DNA of 64,000 nucleotides. Source: Cercis canadensis. Lineage: Eukaryota; Streptophyta; Magnoliopsida; Fabales; Fabaceae. Positions within the stretch are counted from its first letter, which is position 1. Each line of letters starts with the position of its first letter. A program made the position numbers and the translations under genes. Shown here piece after piece: positions 13,277-24,897 of the stretch. The notes beneath the pieces were generated by a model that had not been told where the DNA came from, made no database searches, and saw nothing but the letters and a program-made list of their open reading frames with translations. Where the stretch lies: positions 752,114 through 816,113 of the forward strand of contig QAOA01000580.1 of NCBI GenBank assembly GCA_003255065.1, in the 5' to 3' direction.

Positions 13277-13905
13277 AGGTTTAATTATAATTTTAGTCCT
13301 ATATTTTAACAAAATGAATGATTTAGTCTCATTCTTTAAAAATAAACGATTTAACCCATTTATTTTGACAAAATTTTGACCCCTCAATCTCTCAAACATT
13401 AAAAAACATACATAAATGCTAATGTAACAATAAAAAAAATATTTTTTTTATNGTAACAATAAAAAAATATTTTTTTATATGATTTAGCTTAAAATAACAA
13501 AACTAATCTTTAGAAGAAAAAAAAACTTTCAATTTCTCCAATTTATAGGTCCAGATAAAAGCTTAAAAGTCTTTAAATCACAATCTCACCGATCAGATTT
13601 CAAATCTATACCTTAGAAACCTTTCCACAAAATTTCAACTTAATCCAACACTAAATGACTTTAGATTACCGGTTTGATGAGGTTTTTTTTTTAAGGTTAA
13701 TTTTAGTATTTCAAGCTATATCATATTAAAAAAATAATTTCTAATTGACATGTCAGCATTTCAATCTATTTTTTAACGTTTGAGAGATTAAATGACCAAA
13801 AGTATAACTTTTTTCAAAATAAAATAGTTAAATCATTCATTTTAAAGAAGGAGACCAAATCTTTCAACTCGTTAAAATAAGAAAACTAAAATTACAATTA
13901 AACCT
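13277..13905. mobile_element. MITE-like element with long imperfect terminal inverted repeats
   Basis: The left end reads AGGTTTAATTATAATTTTAG and the right end is the near reverse complement (CTAAAATTACAATTAAACCT). The match continues inward for more than 100 bp, through GATTTAGTCTC and the TCTCTCAAAC(A/G)TTAAAAAA words. Flanks resemble each other over about 9 bp (TTTA-rich), compatible with a decayed target duplication. The non-coding interior and size of about 630 bp fit a non-autonomous DNA element, perhaps Mutator-type. An N at 13452 splits a ~29-bp direct duplication inside it. Confidence 0.6.
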
Positions 13906-14336
13906 TAAATTTAATTAGATGGAGTGAAAACTATCATCATTTTTTTTTTGGTTGAAATAACCTCTCTCATATTTTGGAGTTCGGATTAGGAAGAAAAATA
14001 GTTAAATGTATGATATATCCCCGTGTAAACCTTAATATCAAATTTGGAGAAAATTAAGCATTAGTTTTTTAGTGTGTTTGCAGAACTTTTGATATTTAAA
14101 TCAAGTGAATTCCAAATATATTTGAGAGTATGAATTCCATTCCAATGCGTGATTGCAGATTTGGAAGATTGGGAGTTAAGACTGACTTAGTCATGACTCA
14201 TGAGGGAATGGAATACATGGCCTAAAACTAGAAGGAAGCGTAGGCGGCTTTTGCACTTCCACAGGTGCCTGGCTGCTTGCCACCAACTAGCCACCCATTC
14301 ATGGAACTCTACATATTTTGTTTTACTCCTAACTCA

Positions 14337-14594
14337 ATAATTAGGCTTATTGACATGAATATTATATTTTAGCAATAAAATTACATATTTTAAAATTAAA
14401 AAATTATCTAAATATTATAATTTTTAAAAAATTAAAAAAAAAAGTTTTTCGGACATGTGAGAACCACCAAACATGTCAATGGCTATACGACATGTTTACA
14501 TGGGACACTCCAATAACCATTTGGCGTGTCCCTTCATAGTCAAATTTTTTACCTTTTAATTTTGACTAACTTTGAGACATGTCAATAGCTTTTC

Positions 14595-14626
<32 letters not shown>

Positions 14627-14841
14627 GGCAATAAGAAAGGGCACGTGCATGAGACTATCGACATGTTCGACGTGGACACGTCGTTTGGCCACTAGTGTGT
14701 CTGGTAGTCCCTACATGTCTGTTATGATTTTTTTTAATTATTTTAAAAATGAAATATTTAAGTAATTAAGTTAAAAACTATTATAAATTGATAAATTTAT
14801 TTGTAAAGTGTAATATTCATGTTAAAGAGCCCAATAATTAC
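14337..14841. mobile_element. MITE-like element with degenerate terminal inverted repeats
   Basis: The left end (ATAATTAGGCTTATTGACATG, then AATATTATATTTTA) mirrors the right end (TAATATTCATGTTAAAGAGC, then CCAATAATTA) as an imperfect inverted repeat of about 110 bp. The interior carries several ACATGT(C) words and a long poly-T run. No coding capacity is present. The target duplication was not resolved. Confidence 0.5.
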
Positions 14842-15700
14842 TGTATTTATAATTGAAAGAATTCAGAGTAAAAAGATTATAAGAGCACATTTTACTAAAT
14901 ACTCTTTCTCAATCTCAATACATATAAAATAGTAGCATTAGTTGTCCTAATTTGTTTATATGATAACTTTCTAAAATCAAAATATAAAAGATTGATGATT
15001 TAAATTTGAGATCTTATTTTTTAAAATTAGTTATACTATGCATGCTTGTATCATATACTATGAGTAATAATGAATGTTTTAATTATGCTATGATACATTA
15101 TAAAAATGATTCACTTCAACTAATACAATATTGTACACTATGAATTTAACTTCTAATAAATAGATTTATAAAATTCATCACAAAAAGATAGAATTGTATA
15201 TGTAACTATATTTAAGCTTATATAACTTCATTTAAATATTTTAATTTTAACTTTCAGTTTCAAAAGTAACTACTTATATAAGTTTATACAATTAATAATT
15301 ATGTAATCAATCATCTAAAAACAAGATTATGCAATTAAGATTTTTTTTTAGAGAGATCATGTAATTAATATTACTCATCATCCAATAGTCCAAACCTAAA
15401 TTGAACCCTTTATAACAATGATGACATTTATTCCCTGATATTACAAATCTCTCAATAATTAAATAAAAATGAAATCTCCTGTGGTACGACTACAAACCAT
15501 TTAAAATAAAATACAAAATAGTACACTTTTTTTTCTTAATTTGTTGAGGCAAAAATAGTACACTAGAATAGATATTTACCGAAACGCTGTCCAGCATCGG
15601 CCATTTAACAAAACTCCATAAGTGGTTGGCGAGGCCTTCCTTGATACTGAAAAAGTCGAAATTTACAAATAATCGGACGGCTAATACAAGTTACCAAAAT
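14842..15700. other. AT-rich intergenic stretch and 3' flank of the PCS1-like gene
   Basis: No gene or clear repeat was recognised. The last 100-200 bases are the probable 3' UTR of the aspartic protease gene on the minus strand. Confidence 0.55.
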
Positions 15701-17020
15701 CTATGGAGCAAAGCGAAGGCGTTGACTGGCAAGGTCACACCTGGTGTCGGTAAAACCAACCCTAGAGTTGACCAAATCAAACTCCATCCACACGTTCTGC
15801 TGATGATGATGTCCAATCACGTAAGCCTCTATTCCCAATAAGTCAGAGTTCCCAAATGTGAAGCAGTACACAGAATCACTCCCCTTCACCATCCCAGGTA
15901 CCTTATACAACAACCTCTCCCCCGATACGCTCATTTCCGCGCCATTAAATAGCAACGTCACGGCGGGTAACGGCGGTACACCCGGATGGCCGGCCGGGAC
16001 CCGGTAGCACAAATCCATAGCTCCTTGGAAAACAAAATTCGGGTCGCCTAGGACTGTCAATATCCCTTTTGTTTGGGCCACGAACTCATTCTTCAAAGCG
16101 GTGTAAACGGGTCCAAGTAGAAACGTGAACTGGGTGCCCGAGTCGACCATGGTCTGACCCGCCCCTGTGTGGTCCGGTTGAAACACGGATTTCGGAAGCG
16201 GCAGTAGTTTCTGCGAGACTTTGATTCCCTCGAGCTGAACCGTGTAGGCGACCCGGTCGAAGTACGGCAATGGGGTTGAGATTTTGACCAGAGGGGTGTA
16301 CTTCAAGGGTCCCAGCCAGGCCAAAGTCGCTCCGCCCAATAGCAAAATACCGGACGAGTCCCCACCAGAGATGCAGTACGAGAATTTTGGGAGACCCAGT
16401 TGGGTCACGAAGGACAATGACCCACGGTTCATGCCCATTAACCCGGTTGTCTTGGAGTCCTCGTTGGAGTTCGAGCTGGACCCGGAATCCATGCACCCGA
16501 ATGTGGTACCGGGCTGCGTGGAGCCCCCGATTATGAAGTTTTCGGTGGCAAGGTTGCCTTCAATGGAGGTGGCGTCCGCGTAGGAAACGGTGGCGTGGCA
16601 GAGCTTCTTCGCGTCGCATGAAACGGGTATGGGTAAATCCCGGGTCCGGGTCATGCAAACGGGTGAGGAACAGGGGATTGGAGAGTATGAAGAGGAGACA
16701 AGTGGGTTGAAAACGGAGTTCAAATTAGGGAACTTTTTACAGTGAAGCCATGAGAGTTCACTTCCTGTGTCGAGGACCATGGTAACATTCTGTGGGGGTG
16801 AGCCAACGGTGAGTGAAACAGTTAAAGTGACGTTATGGCGGAAAGAGAGCTTACGTGAAGATGAAGAAGAAGGTGTGGGAAGTGAAACAGAGGCATGTGG
16901 GAATGTTTGGGATTTTAGAGGCAATATCAGTGTTTTTGGTGATGCAGAGAGAGAAGGAGTTGTTTGGATTAGAAGGATAATGTTGAAGAAAAATGTAACA
17001 AGGGGAAGAAGGGAGGCCAT
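15701..17020 (-). CDS. PCS1: Aspartic protease, PCS1-like (family A1, pepsin-type)
   Basis: A single-exon gene of 439 residues. An N-terminal hydrophobic stretch (about residues 5-26) looks like a signal peptide. The two catalytic aspartates are D84 in the DTGSELSWL motif and D293 in the DSGTQFTFLLG motif. Paired cysteines typical of plant nepenthesin-type enzymes are present (IPCSSPVC, SCDAKKLCHATVSYAD, FGCMDSG, KFSYCISG, DLCYR, VYCFTFG). The long conserved runs, including TTGLMGMNRGSLSF and EAYVIGHHHQQNVW, match Arabidopsis PCS1 (PROMOTION OF CELL SURVIVAL 1), an atypical aspartic protease tied to cell survival in reproductive and embryonic tissue. The gene is markedly more GC-rich than its flanks, as expected for an intronless coding region. 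The start is the first ATG and gives the signal peptide. The antisense open frames at 16086-16583 are shadows. Confidence 0.92.
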   Translation of the reverse strand: MASLLPLVTFFFNIILLIQTTPSLSASPKTLILPLKSQTFPHASVSLPTPSSSSSRKLSFRHNVTLTVSLTVGSPPQNVTMVLDTGSELSWLHCKKFPNLNSVFNPLVSSSYSPIPCSSPVCMTRTRDLPIPVSCDAKKLCHATVSYADATSIEGNLATENFIIGGSTQPGTTFGCMDSGSSSNSNEDSKTTGLMGMNRGSLSFVTQLGLPKFSYCISGGDSSGILLLGGATLAWLGPLKYTPLVKISTPLPYFDRVAYTVQLEGIKVSQKLLPLPKSVFQPDHTGAGQTMVDSGTQFTFLLGPVYTALKNEFVAQTKGILTVLGDPNFVFQGAMDLCYRVPAGHPGVPPLPAVTLLFNGAEMSVSGERLLYKVPGMVKGSDSVYCFTFGNSDLLGIEAYVIGHHHQQNVWMEFDLVNSRVGFTDTRCDLASQRLRFAP

Positions 17021-17132
17021 TTGGAGTTGAAATGAAAATGTCAGAGAAGGAGCTGTGTTTGGTTGGTGATGTGGGAAACAGTGTGTGGTAACTGGTAGTG
17101 GTGATTGATACTATTCCCTCGTTTGTTTTGGT

Positions 17133-17141
17133 TATTATATA
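17133..17141 (-). promoter_or_regulatory. TATA box of the PCS1-like gene
   Basis: On the minus strand the sequence reads CTATATAATAA about 115 bases upstream of the start codon. This is a normal spacing for a plant TATA element followed by a short leader. Confidence 0.55.
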
Positions 17142-18760
17142 GTTGGGTTAGATGCTTGTCATGACATGCAATGGAATAGTACGTCTTGTTTCCTTTCTCG
17201 TACAGACTTCAACTTTATGAACTGTGTGGCAAATTGGCAACCTTTCATTACAGATTACAGTCATCATCATTCTTCTCATTATTTGTCTGCATCACACTAA
17301 TTTATATTTCTTCACAAAAAGGAAGATTATAAATCCCTAAATTCCCTAATTCCATATCTTTATGTTAAATTCAAAAAAAGGGTCTAACTTTATATTTTTA
17401 AATTTTACTCAATTTGATGATTCCATATTCTATCTATGATATGCTTCATAATTTGATTCCTTCACTATTAATTTGTCAGCGGATGTAACACCTCCATTTG
17501 ATTCCATATAAACGCATTTCTTTCTAATTATTTGAACTAATTAAACAAATGAATTAAATTCAAAGGTATTTGCATGGTTTTCATTTATCTCTTTTCTTTA
17601 TCTTCTTTTTTTCTAAGTATATTAAGACATGATATTATCATAAAGACATAAACTTTTCTTTTAAACATGAACCATGATGGGGAAAGGATGAAATAATCAG
17701 TTTCCTTTTAATTAATTTAATCATACAAAAAATTTCTTTCACTTCTATTTAATATAATCAATAGTGGCTGTGAGACTTATTTTTTGTAGCATTTAATGAA
17801 TGAAATTTAAATCCATACGCGTTGACACTGATATGATACTTAAAGACAAGGTTTGAAAGGTTGGCAAAAGAAAAGAGAAGCCAGGCATTGATACTATCGA
17901 CGATTTCTTTGGGAAAAGGTTCTCTCTCTGGAAAGCAGAAGCATCGACAAAAAGTGAATTTTTTTATGAAAATCGGGAACAACCTAGCAACCACCAAAAA
18001 CTAGAGCTTAGAAATGAGAAACTTGTGTGTTTACTATGTCTTCACTCTCCAGCATTATCAATTAATTAACTACATTAATTGCATACATTATAGATTGGGA
18101 CACCTATTGACCTAATCTATTTAAGTAAAGGTTCAAATTTTGAACAAGACTAATGCTAGAGAGCTAATCTTTTTTTAACAAAATTATCATGGGACTGAGG
18201 TTTACTTATAACTATTATCGAACAAAATAAAGTAATAGAGATAATATATTTATTTAAAAATAATTATTAATACATCTTATCAATCTAATAACAAATATGT
18301 CCAAAACTACCTAATATTTTTCTTTAACTTTTTTCAGTCACTCAATAAATACAATTTGAGACTTTCAAACTTCAACTTGGACTCTCCATTCATTGGTAAA
18401 TGATACACTAGTGCTCTCTAGCTAGCTTTAATAGTTGGTTAATTATTACTTAGCAGAGAAAATGTCAACAATTAGTGTTTAAGTTGAATGTTGAAACCAA
18501 CTAATACGGTTGTCCCCATTAATACTTTTGAATATATACTTGTTTTTTTAGGTTGAGAGGCTTGAAAATAAGAAAGGAAAAATGGGTTTTCTTTTCTATT
18601 TTGTTCTCTTTCTCATCAAATTCTTTTTCATTTATAGAAAGTTTTTTTTTTCAATCATAATTTGAGACACGCAAACCACTAAAGCTAATTACATAATTTA
18701 GATGTATAAACTCACGCAATAAAGTCTTTTCACACCTCCATTTACACTTGATAATATTTA

Positions 18761-18945
18761 AGTTTAACATAAGACTAATTATTTAATATCACAAGTAGTA
18801 TCTATACCATAAATAAAAATGATAATTGATATTTATATACAATAATAAAAAAAAAAAATATAAATCCTATTCACAACTTAAATTATCTCGATGCTTGTGA
18901 TATTGACACCACTTATAATATTAAATAATTAGCATTAAGGTAACT
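18761..18945. repeat. Imperfect inverted repeat, MITE-like
   Basis: The word CTAATTATTTAATAT near 18775 is mirrored by ATATTAAATAATTAG near 18918. Flanking words also mirror (AAGTAGT/ACCACTT and AGTTTAACAT/AAGGTAACT), giving a ~185-bp hairpin-capable element. The ends and the target duplication are uncertain. Confidence 0.4.
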
Positions 18946-19178
18946 CGCCTAAACTTTAACTTGAGTTAGTTAGATTTTTTAAGAATAATTTTCACAACTA
19001 TGAATATCACACTACTATTTTTCTTTTTTTTCACTGCAAATGCAAGTATGTTTCCCTCAATGGAAACGTTTAGGTATGGAAGTTAACTCAAATGGTTTGT
19101 AATTAAATGATATTGAAATCATCCTTAGAGTTTATAAGTTATGTGTTGAAATTCAAAATCATAGTAAAAAATACAAAA

Positions 19179-19180
<2 letters not shown>

Positions 19181-19213
<33 letters not shown>
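19181..19213. repeat. (TA)n microsatellite
   Basis: An uninterrupted run of about 16 TA units. Further TA runs are at 20759-20775 and 20953-20979. Confidence 0.9.
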
Positions 19214-19214
<1 letters not shown>

Positions 19215-20273
19215 TTTACTGCCACGTCTCAAACCTTCTTTGTCAACCTAACATCAAACATTTATAACACTATTGTCCCTTTTCTCCAATTATTGTTGTC
19301 CTTGTGAACAAAAAGACGAATATTTTGATGGCACATACAAGCAGAAGCAATACATAATATTTTGGACTTTGAAAAACAAACACAAACCAGCGATGTTTGC
19401 TCTTATTTTTCCAATACGTCTAATCCATTTTGGTTACTGCTTCAACTCAAGCTGTCATATATAGCATAGCCAACTACACGTCGTTGAATGGTCATTTCTT
19501 GTTGTCAATTATCTAAGTCTCTACTTACATCTTCCTCAAGATAGGGACCATCCTATCCAAGTAATCCAACATCAAATTGAACATTTCCTCTTCTATTCTT
19601 AGTTTGAAAATTGAATATAATGACACAACATACAGGTGTAACAAACTAATCAATTTGGAAGCTTATATTTTGGTCTAATCAAATTAAAACTTTAAAAGCT
19701 TCCATTGTCAATTTCTCAAGCCAAAATGGGCCAATGTTTTGGTAGTAAGACGACTTTTTTTCATTTCAATCTGAAAAGAAAGATATATTTTTTGCTTATA
19801 TTATATATATGGAGCGGCAATTAACACCCAATCAAATTAAATGGGTGTTGATTATATAATTTGATATCTAACAATCATGGTCTGCTACTTTAACAAATAT
19901 GGGATATTAGAATTTGATATATTATTGAGAATAAGAAATTCAAAGATTGGGTGAGATTTCTCAATCAAGTAACGCTACTCACTAGACAAAAAATAGATGC
20001 ATGCAGAGCGTTATGTAAGTTTGATTCTTTGCAATCCTAACGTGGCTTAATTAATTAATTAATTAATACTCCAAACAATATGTTGTTGACCATTGACGAA
20101 ATTATGATCATATTATCCATATTTTTCTCTGTTAGAATTTTATATCAAAATTGATTAAATAGTGATGAGTGGATAAGTGGCTTGGGTAGTAATGAACTGA
20201 TGTTATTTTTTTTTTTTTAAATTAAGCCAATCCAAATGAGCACTTAAATGCACAAAGGAAAAATCACAATACT

Positions 20274-20378
20274 AATCAAACAGCCTGTGGCCAAATAGTA
20301 CTGAAGTTATCTCAAGGGTCTCTAAATTTCGTGTTTAAATACAAAGTCATAGCCGAAGTAAAAAAAAAAAAAAAAAAC
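20274..20378 (+). mobile_element. Candidate SINE-like insertion
   Basis: A stretch of about 105 bp ends in a 17-A tail (20361-20377). It is flanked by the 9-base direct repeat CACAATACT at 20265-20273 and 20379-20387. The first third contains GTGGCCAAATAGTACTGAAG, weakly similar to a tRNA-type A box, and the middle contains a degenerate B-box-like TTTCGTGTTTAAATAC. The short target duplication and weak boxes keep this tentative. Confidence 0.4.
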
Positions 20379-20948
20379 CACAATACTCTTAACAACTAAG
20401 TCCTCTCTCTTGGGTTTCTCTCTAGCTTTAACCGTTGTCTCCTCTTTGTGAGTGCTTGTTAATCACTTCATGGAAGGGTATATTCTAAAAGCGGTCCTCC
20501 TCCTTCTCACAGTGTGTGAATTAGGAAGGGAATCATGAAAGAAATAGTAAATGACAATTTAGTGTGAATTATATATGGAGTATGGGCTAAGAAAATATAA
20601 GTGACTTCAAAAATACAGTTTTAATCACAAAGAAGGCCTTGAATGCGGGATTCTTTGGATTTTCCACCATCTCTAAGATCTCTTACGCTAATCACAAAGA
20701 AGACATTGCTGGAGTTATGAATTGCCTGGAATTCAACACTGTTCACACGCATTTTCTCATATATATATATATATAAATATGCATGTCATATTAATTGCTT
20801 TTCTCTAAACCCAAAACTCCTTCTAACTTCTAAGCACACACTTATTTCACCATTCAAAAAGTTGATAATTTTAGATACCCTTACTTAGAGGCCCAAACCA
20901 CCTTTGGCCCATTTAGTCCCAATTTTCTTAATTATTAAAATGTCTCCA

Positions 20949-20952
<4 letters not shown>

Positions 20953-20979
<27 letters not shown>
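20953..20979. repeat. (TA)n microsatellite
   Basis: A TA run of about 13 units within AT-rich intergenic sequence. Confidence 0.85.
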
Positions 20980-20981
<2 letters not shown>

Positions 20982-23766
20982 CTCTCTAACAAGTACGATT
21001 TTTTTTCTTGGACTATATTTATTATTCTACCTATTCGAGACCGACCTAACTTAACTTTCGAAGTCCGGATATTTTCAATATGGTCCTTAGTTCACTTGTG
21101 CTCATTGTGCATATTAGACCTTAAACTTTAACCAACTTAAATTCATCATCCCATCTACTCGACCTAATTTTTTCGATCTCAACACAAGCATCGTCAATAA
21201 CCATCATGTACAAATATTTAATCATAAAACATGACTTTTAAAAAACATAATCACTTCTAAGTTTAAATGAGCCATCTACCAATTATAGAACAAGGGAACA
21301 CTGTTATATACTTGCTATTCTGGGCTTCGTGATTAATTTTATTAAACATCCAGCTTCACGCAATGAAACTTATTATTTTTAATTTCTAATAATTGAAGTT
21401 GGCTTCTCTTCTCTCAAATGACTTGTGGGTTCTGTATTCAAATCTAAAGTTGAAGCCAAAAATACCAAAAGAATATAGACAACGGATATGCACATTCATG
21501 TTTGAGGTAAATTGGTGGTGCAAATAAGCTACTATTTTCATGCAATTGTTGAGCGTATCACGAAATTATTGTGAGTCACCTCATGGTGCAAAACAATTGT
21601 AAAATTTTACTATACACGTACAGAGCTTAGTTTGAATCCCTGGACCTGATTCACCATAAAAAAATACAACTCACATACAGCCCACAGCCCACGAAGTTTT
21701 CACTTTTATAGGATTTTAATTTTAATTCTCATGTGTTGCCTTATAATTGGAAGGAATCCCATATACACATAGATTCGGATCTCTCAATATTCCCACAACA
21801 TGAGCTTGGATTAAATTTCTGGTTTTAAACACCTACCATATTTAAGGTTATACATACAACTATGTTACCCTACTTGATGTGATATAAGTGGAATCTTTGT
21901 ATATTATTTGTGTGTGAGTTATAAAAAAAATTAAATTTAAATTACGTTAACTGTATAATTTAAATTTATGTTACATCATGTGAGAGTGACATAGTCATCC
22001 CCGTGGGTATTCCATGAATGCAGGTAAAAGCATGTGTGTGTTGAATGACGTGTGGGACAAAGTAAGCACACCCAGCACCTGCACGTGCAATTATTTTCTT
22101 CCCCTCACTCAACTATCTCAAGTCTCAACCTCCTCCCTGTACTCCTTGTCTTTTCGTTCACAGTTCCATGCCAACTCGTTGCTTTCTCTTGATCAAGAAT
22201 CAAAAAATGCCAACTCTTTGGTGAGTCCTACCAAAACAACCAATCTTTCCTAACAAGATGGCTGCCCATCACTGTATTTTTGGTGTGAAACGTTACCAAA
22301 ACCAGTCTATGATTTTTCTACCATCTTCTAAACAAAGAAAATTTTAGCTTTCCAATTTCCATGATAAATTTTAAAATCTGATTAGTGAAAAAGAGGTTAA
22401 TGGGTTAAATAAGAAAAAAAAATTGCAAAATAATCACTACAAGAGCTAAATTGAATGGATGCCACGCTCAAAATAAATAAAGACAACCACTCACTATTTC
22501 AAATTACAATGATTTATAGTGTAATAAAGGGGAAAAAATTAAGAAAAATAAAATGAAACATTTTATGTATTTTGATTTATTGTTAATTTCAACCATGTGG
22601 ACTCCATTCTTGTTATTTTCATCACCTCCAAGCACCCTTCCAAACTTAAGATATGCTAGATTAATGATACGAACTGCATTATTTCTCGAGTTAAAGATGA
22701 TTATACTCCAGATAGATTGGGCAAATGGCTATTCTGAGTGAGAAAAAAAAAGTGATATTGAGAGAGGAAAAAAAACATGACCAGTATATGGAAGAGCATA
22801 AATGATAACCTAAGCTGGTATGAGAAAAAGGTATGAACACGATGTCTCCAAACCGTTAGATGGGGGAAGAATCAAAGCTAAGCCAGGTGTCATATGAATA
22901 CGAATATTTCACCCATTTTTCCACTATGATGAAAAAGGTGTCATATGATATGAAAATAGGGTGTAATGAACTAGTGAAAACTGTTAAAACAAGAAAACGA
23001 CAACTACAAGAGAGACGAGGTGGAGACATAGAAAATTAACAGGTGCCCTTCTCCCCTTTCCAAAATGCTGATAAACATAATTTCTCCCAAAGACAATACC
23101 AGATAACCAATTGCTTTGTTTTGGTAGTAGAGTTATACAGAAATGGTATCAGACAAATTGTTCAGTAACAAAAAGCAATTAATAATCAATTCGAGGCAGT
23201 TTGCTTACATGCCGACAAACTTATGGGTTTCCTTGAGAAAAACAATGGCAAATAATGACAGGATTTGATGAAAGATCAACTGAAGCTAACTAAGAATTAC
23301 AAATTATGAGAAAGAAAAGCTATAGAAAAAAAAAAAAAAAAAAAGCAGGTGCTTCAGCTCAATATCAAACTTGTAAGTGCCTTCTTGCTCCCGAAAGATA
23401 CACCATATACACCACAGTTTCTCCCTCTCTTCGTTCCTCTCCATTGGTGCTGCCCAGCTATTGCTTTCTTGTCCAATTGCTTGTATAGATCATAAGTTAC
23501 ACCATCAATGCCCCCATTAACCCATTCTCTACAATTCACTAAACTTCAGCAACTGAACATTGGCGAATTACAATATCTCTTCGCATTGCATTTTCAATTC
23601 AATCCCATTATGTACACTGACCAACATATATGACTCTTAACAGACCGTTCCAAGGCCCCAGTTAGGGAACCCAGAAGCAAAGTTTAGAACTTTAGACTCA
23701 TTGTATTGCATTCTCGATTCTCCATTCTCCATTCTCAATTCTCAATTCTAGGACTTCCCCCAAAAG

Positions 23767-24897
23767 TTACCAAACCCTCATTCCACTGTTTACATCCATA
23801 GACCAAGTCCTGCGTCCACGTGAAGAGGAATTTCTATTGGAATGATGAGATGAACTCCTACTTATAGATCTAGCTTCTGCACTAGAAGTAGAAGGCTGAG
23901 GTCGAACTCCTCCTCTGAAGCAGCCAAACAAATTCCGAAACATCCTGCGCAATCCACCACTCTCCCTCCCTCTATTCCCTCTAGACGACCAGGAAATCCT
24001 CCTTGGCTCACCACCATTGTTAAACCCACCATCCATTTCTGTGTAAACTACGGGTAGCTCCCTCTCAGCACCCCTTCTTCCACCAGAAAACCTTCCCACT
24101 GCAAACCCACCACCCGGAAGCCTCCAAATAGTCAATCCCACATTCTCTTCATCGTTCCAAGCCAGGGATTGCCCTGTTGCCGGCACACTCTGCGTATCCG
24201 CTGGCAATTCGTGGCGGCAAACAGGGCAGGAATTGCGAAGAGCAAGCCATGGTAGAATACATTCTGGGTGGTAAATGTGCTTACAAGGCATCTCCCGAGC
24301 TGCAGTGCCTAATTCAAAAGCTTCTTTGCAAACTGCACAGTGTGATTCCGTAGCTAGATGGCTATCATCAATCTCAATCGTGGGCAATGAATCAATCGCT
24401 GCTTTTGATGCTGGAGGGTGGTCGTATCGCCCAATACCGTTGATTTCAATCTGGGAAAGCTGCTCCAAAAGCCTATCAAACCCAGATCCCAACAGAAATT
24501 CCGACATGCTTGGAGGCAAGGGTCTAAGCCCGGAACCGGCACCGTCATCGTAATAAAGCTCAAACCCCCGACCCTCTCCACCCTCATGACCCGCCCCATC
24601 AGAAGATCCACGGAGCACGATGACCGGATTGAAAGGGGAACGATCACCACCGTTCCTGCGGGTCCTCCGTAGTGCAGGGCGCGAATTCTGATCGGAAGTG
24701 GGACGGTGGCCGATCATATACATCGCCGCAGCCGGAAACCTCCGCCGCCGCGCATCCACGTGCACAGACCGCGCTGGATGCTCGATCTCTTCAACGAATC
24801 CACTGTCGCAGTCTGGGCAAACCACCGTGTCCTGCCTCCATACCCTGACGAATCGACTGCATCGGTAACACCAATACGAAGATGTCCCCGTAGACAT
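23767..24897 (-). CDS. RDUF1: RING-H2 E3 ubiquitin ligase with N-terminal zinc ribbon and DUF1117 (RDUF1/RDUF2-like)
   Basis: A single-exon gene of 376 residues. Domains in order: an N-terminal C4 zinc ribbon (C10, C13, C27, C30; YWCYRCSRFVRV and VVCPDCDSGFVEEIE), an Arg/Gly-rich linker, and a conserved pre-RING segment (FLLGSGFDRLLEQLSQIE, then PASKAAIDSLPTIEI). Next is a RING-H2 finger with C187, C190, C205, H207, H210, C213, C224 and C227, then a DUF1117 segment (about 250-330; TIWRLPGGGFAVGRFSGGRR and LPVVYTEMDGG) and a Ser/Arg-rich tail. This order is that of Arabidopsis RDUF1/RDUF2 (RHC1A relatives), cytosolic or nuclear ubiquitin ligases that act positively in abscisic-acid-dependent drought responses. 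Which of the two is the closer relative cannot be told here. The start codon gives the family N-terminus. A GA/TC-rich leader lies just upstream on the minus strand (25040-25090). Confidence 0.92.
   Translation of the reverse strand: MSTGTSSYWCYRCSRFVRVWRQDTVVCPDCDSGFVEEIEHPARSVHVDARRRRFPAAAMYMIGHRPTSDQNSRPALRRTRRNGGDRSPFNPVIVLRGSSDGAGHEGGEGRGFELYYDDGAGSGLRPLPPSMSEFLLGSGFDRLLEQLSQIEINGIGRYDHPPASKAAIDSLPTIEIDDSHLATESHCAVCKEAFELGTAAREMPCKHIYHPECILPWLALRNSCPVCRHELPADTQSVPATGQSLAWNDEENVGLTIWRLPGGGFAVGRFSGGRRGAERELPVVYTEMDGGFNNGGEPRRISWSSRGNRGRESGGLRRMFRNLFGCFRGGVRPQPSTSSAEARSISRSSSHHSNRNSSSRGRRTWSMDVNSGMRVW

Larger units (their letters stand above)
17142..23766. other. Gene-free AT-rich stretch
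   Basis: About 6.6 kb without a supported gene. It contains microsatellites, poly-A/T runs, an inverted repeat (18761-18945) and a SINE-like candidate (20274-20378). A minus-strand open frame of 79 codons (17758-17997) starts with an ATG but has no domain, homologue or codon signal that I recognise, and it is not called. The last 300 bases are the probable 3' UTR of the RING gene downstream. Confidence 0.6.

Noticed and set aside
16086..16583. Open frames of 99-136 codons overlapping the PCS1-like gene in other frames and on the other strand
   Set aside because: Shadows of a GC-richer intronless coding region; no domain of their own.
17758..17997. 79-codon minus-strand open frame beginning MVVARLFPIFIKKF
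   Set aside because: No homologue or domain that I know, and no promoter or codon evidence; could not be supported.
21585..21665. B-box-like TTTGAATCCCTGG suggesting another SINE
   Set aside because: No target duplication or clear tail could be matched on both sides.
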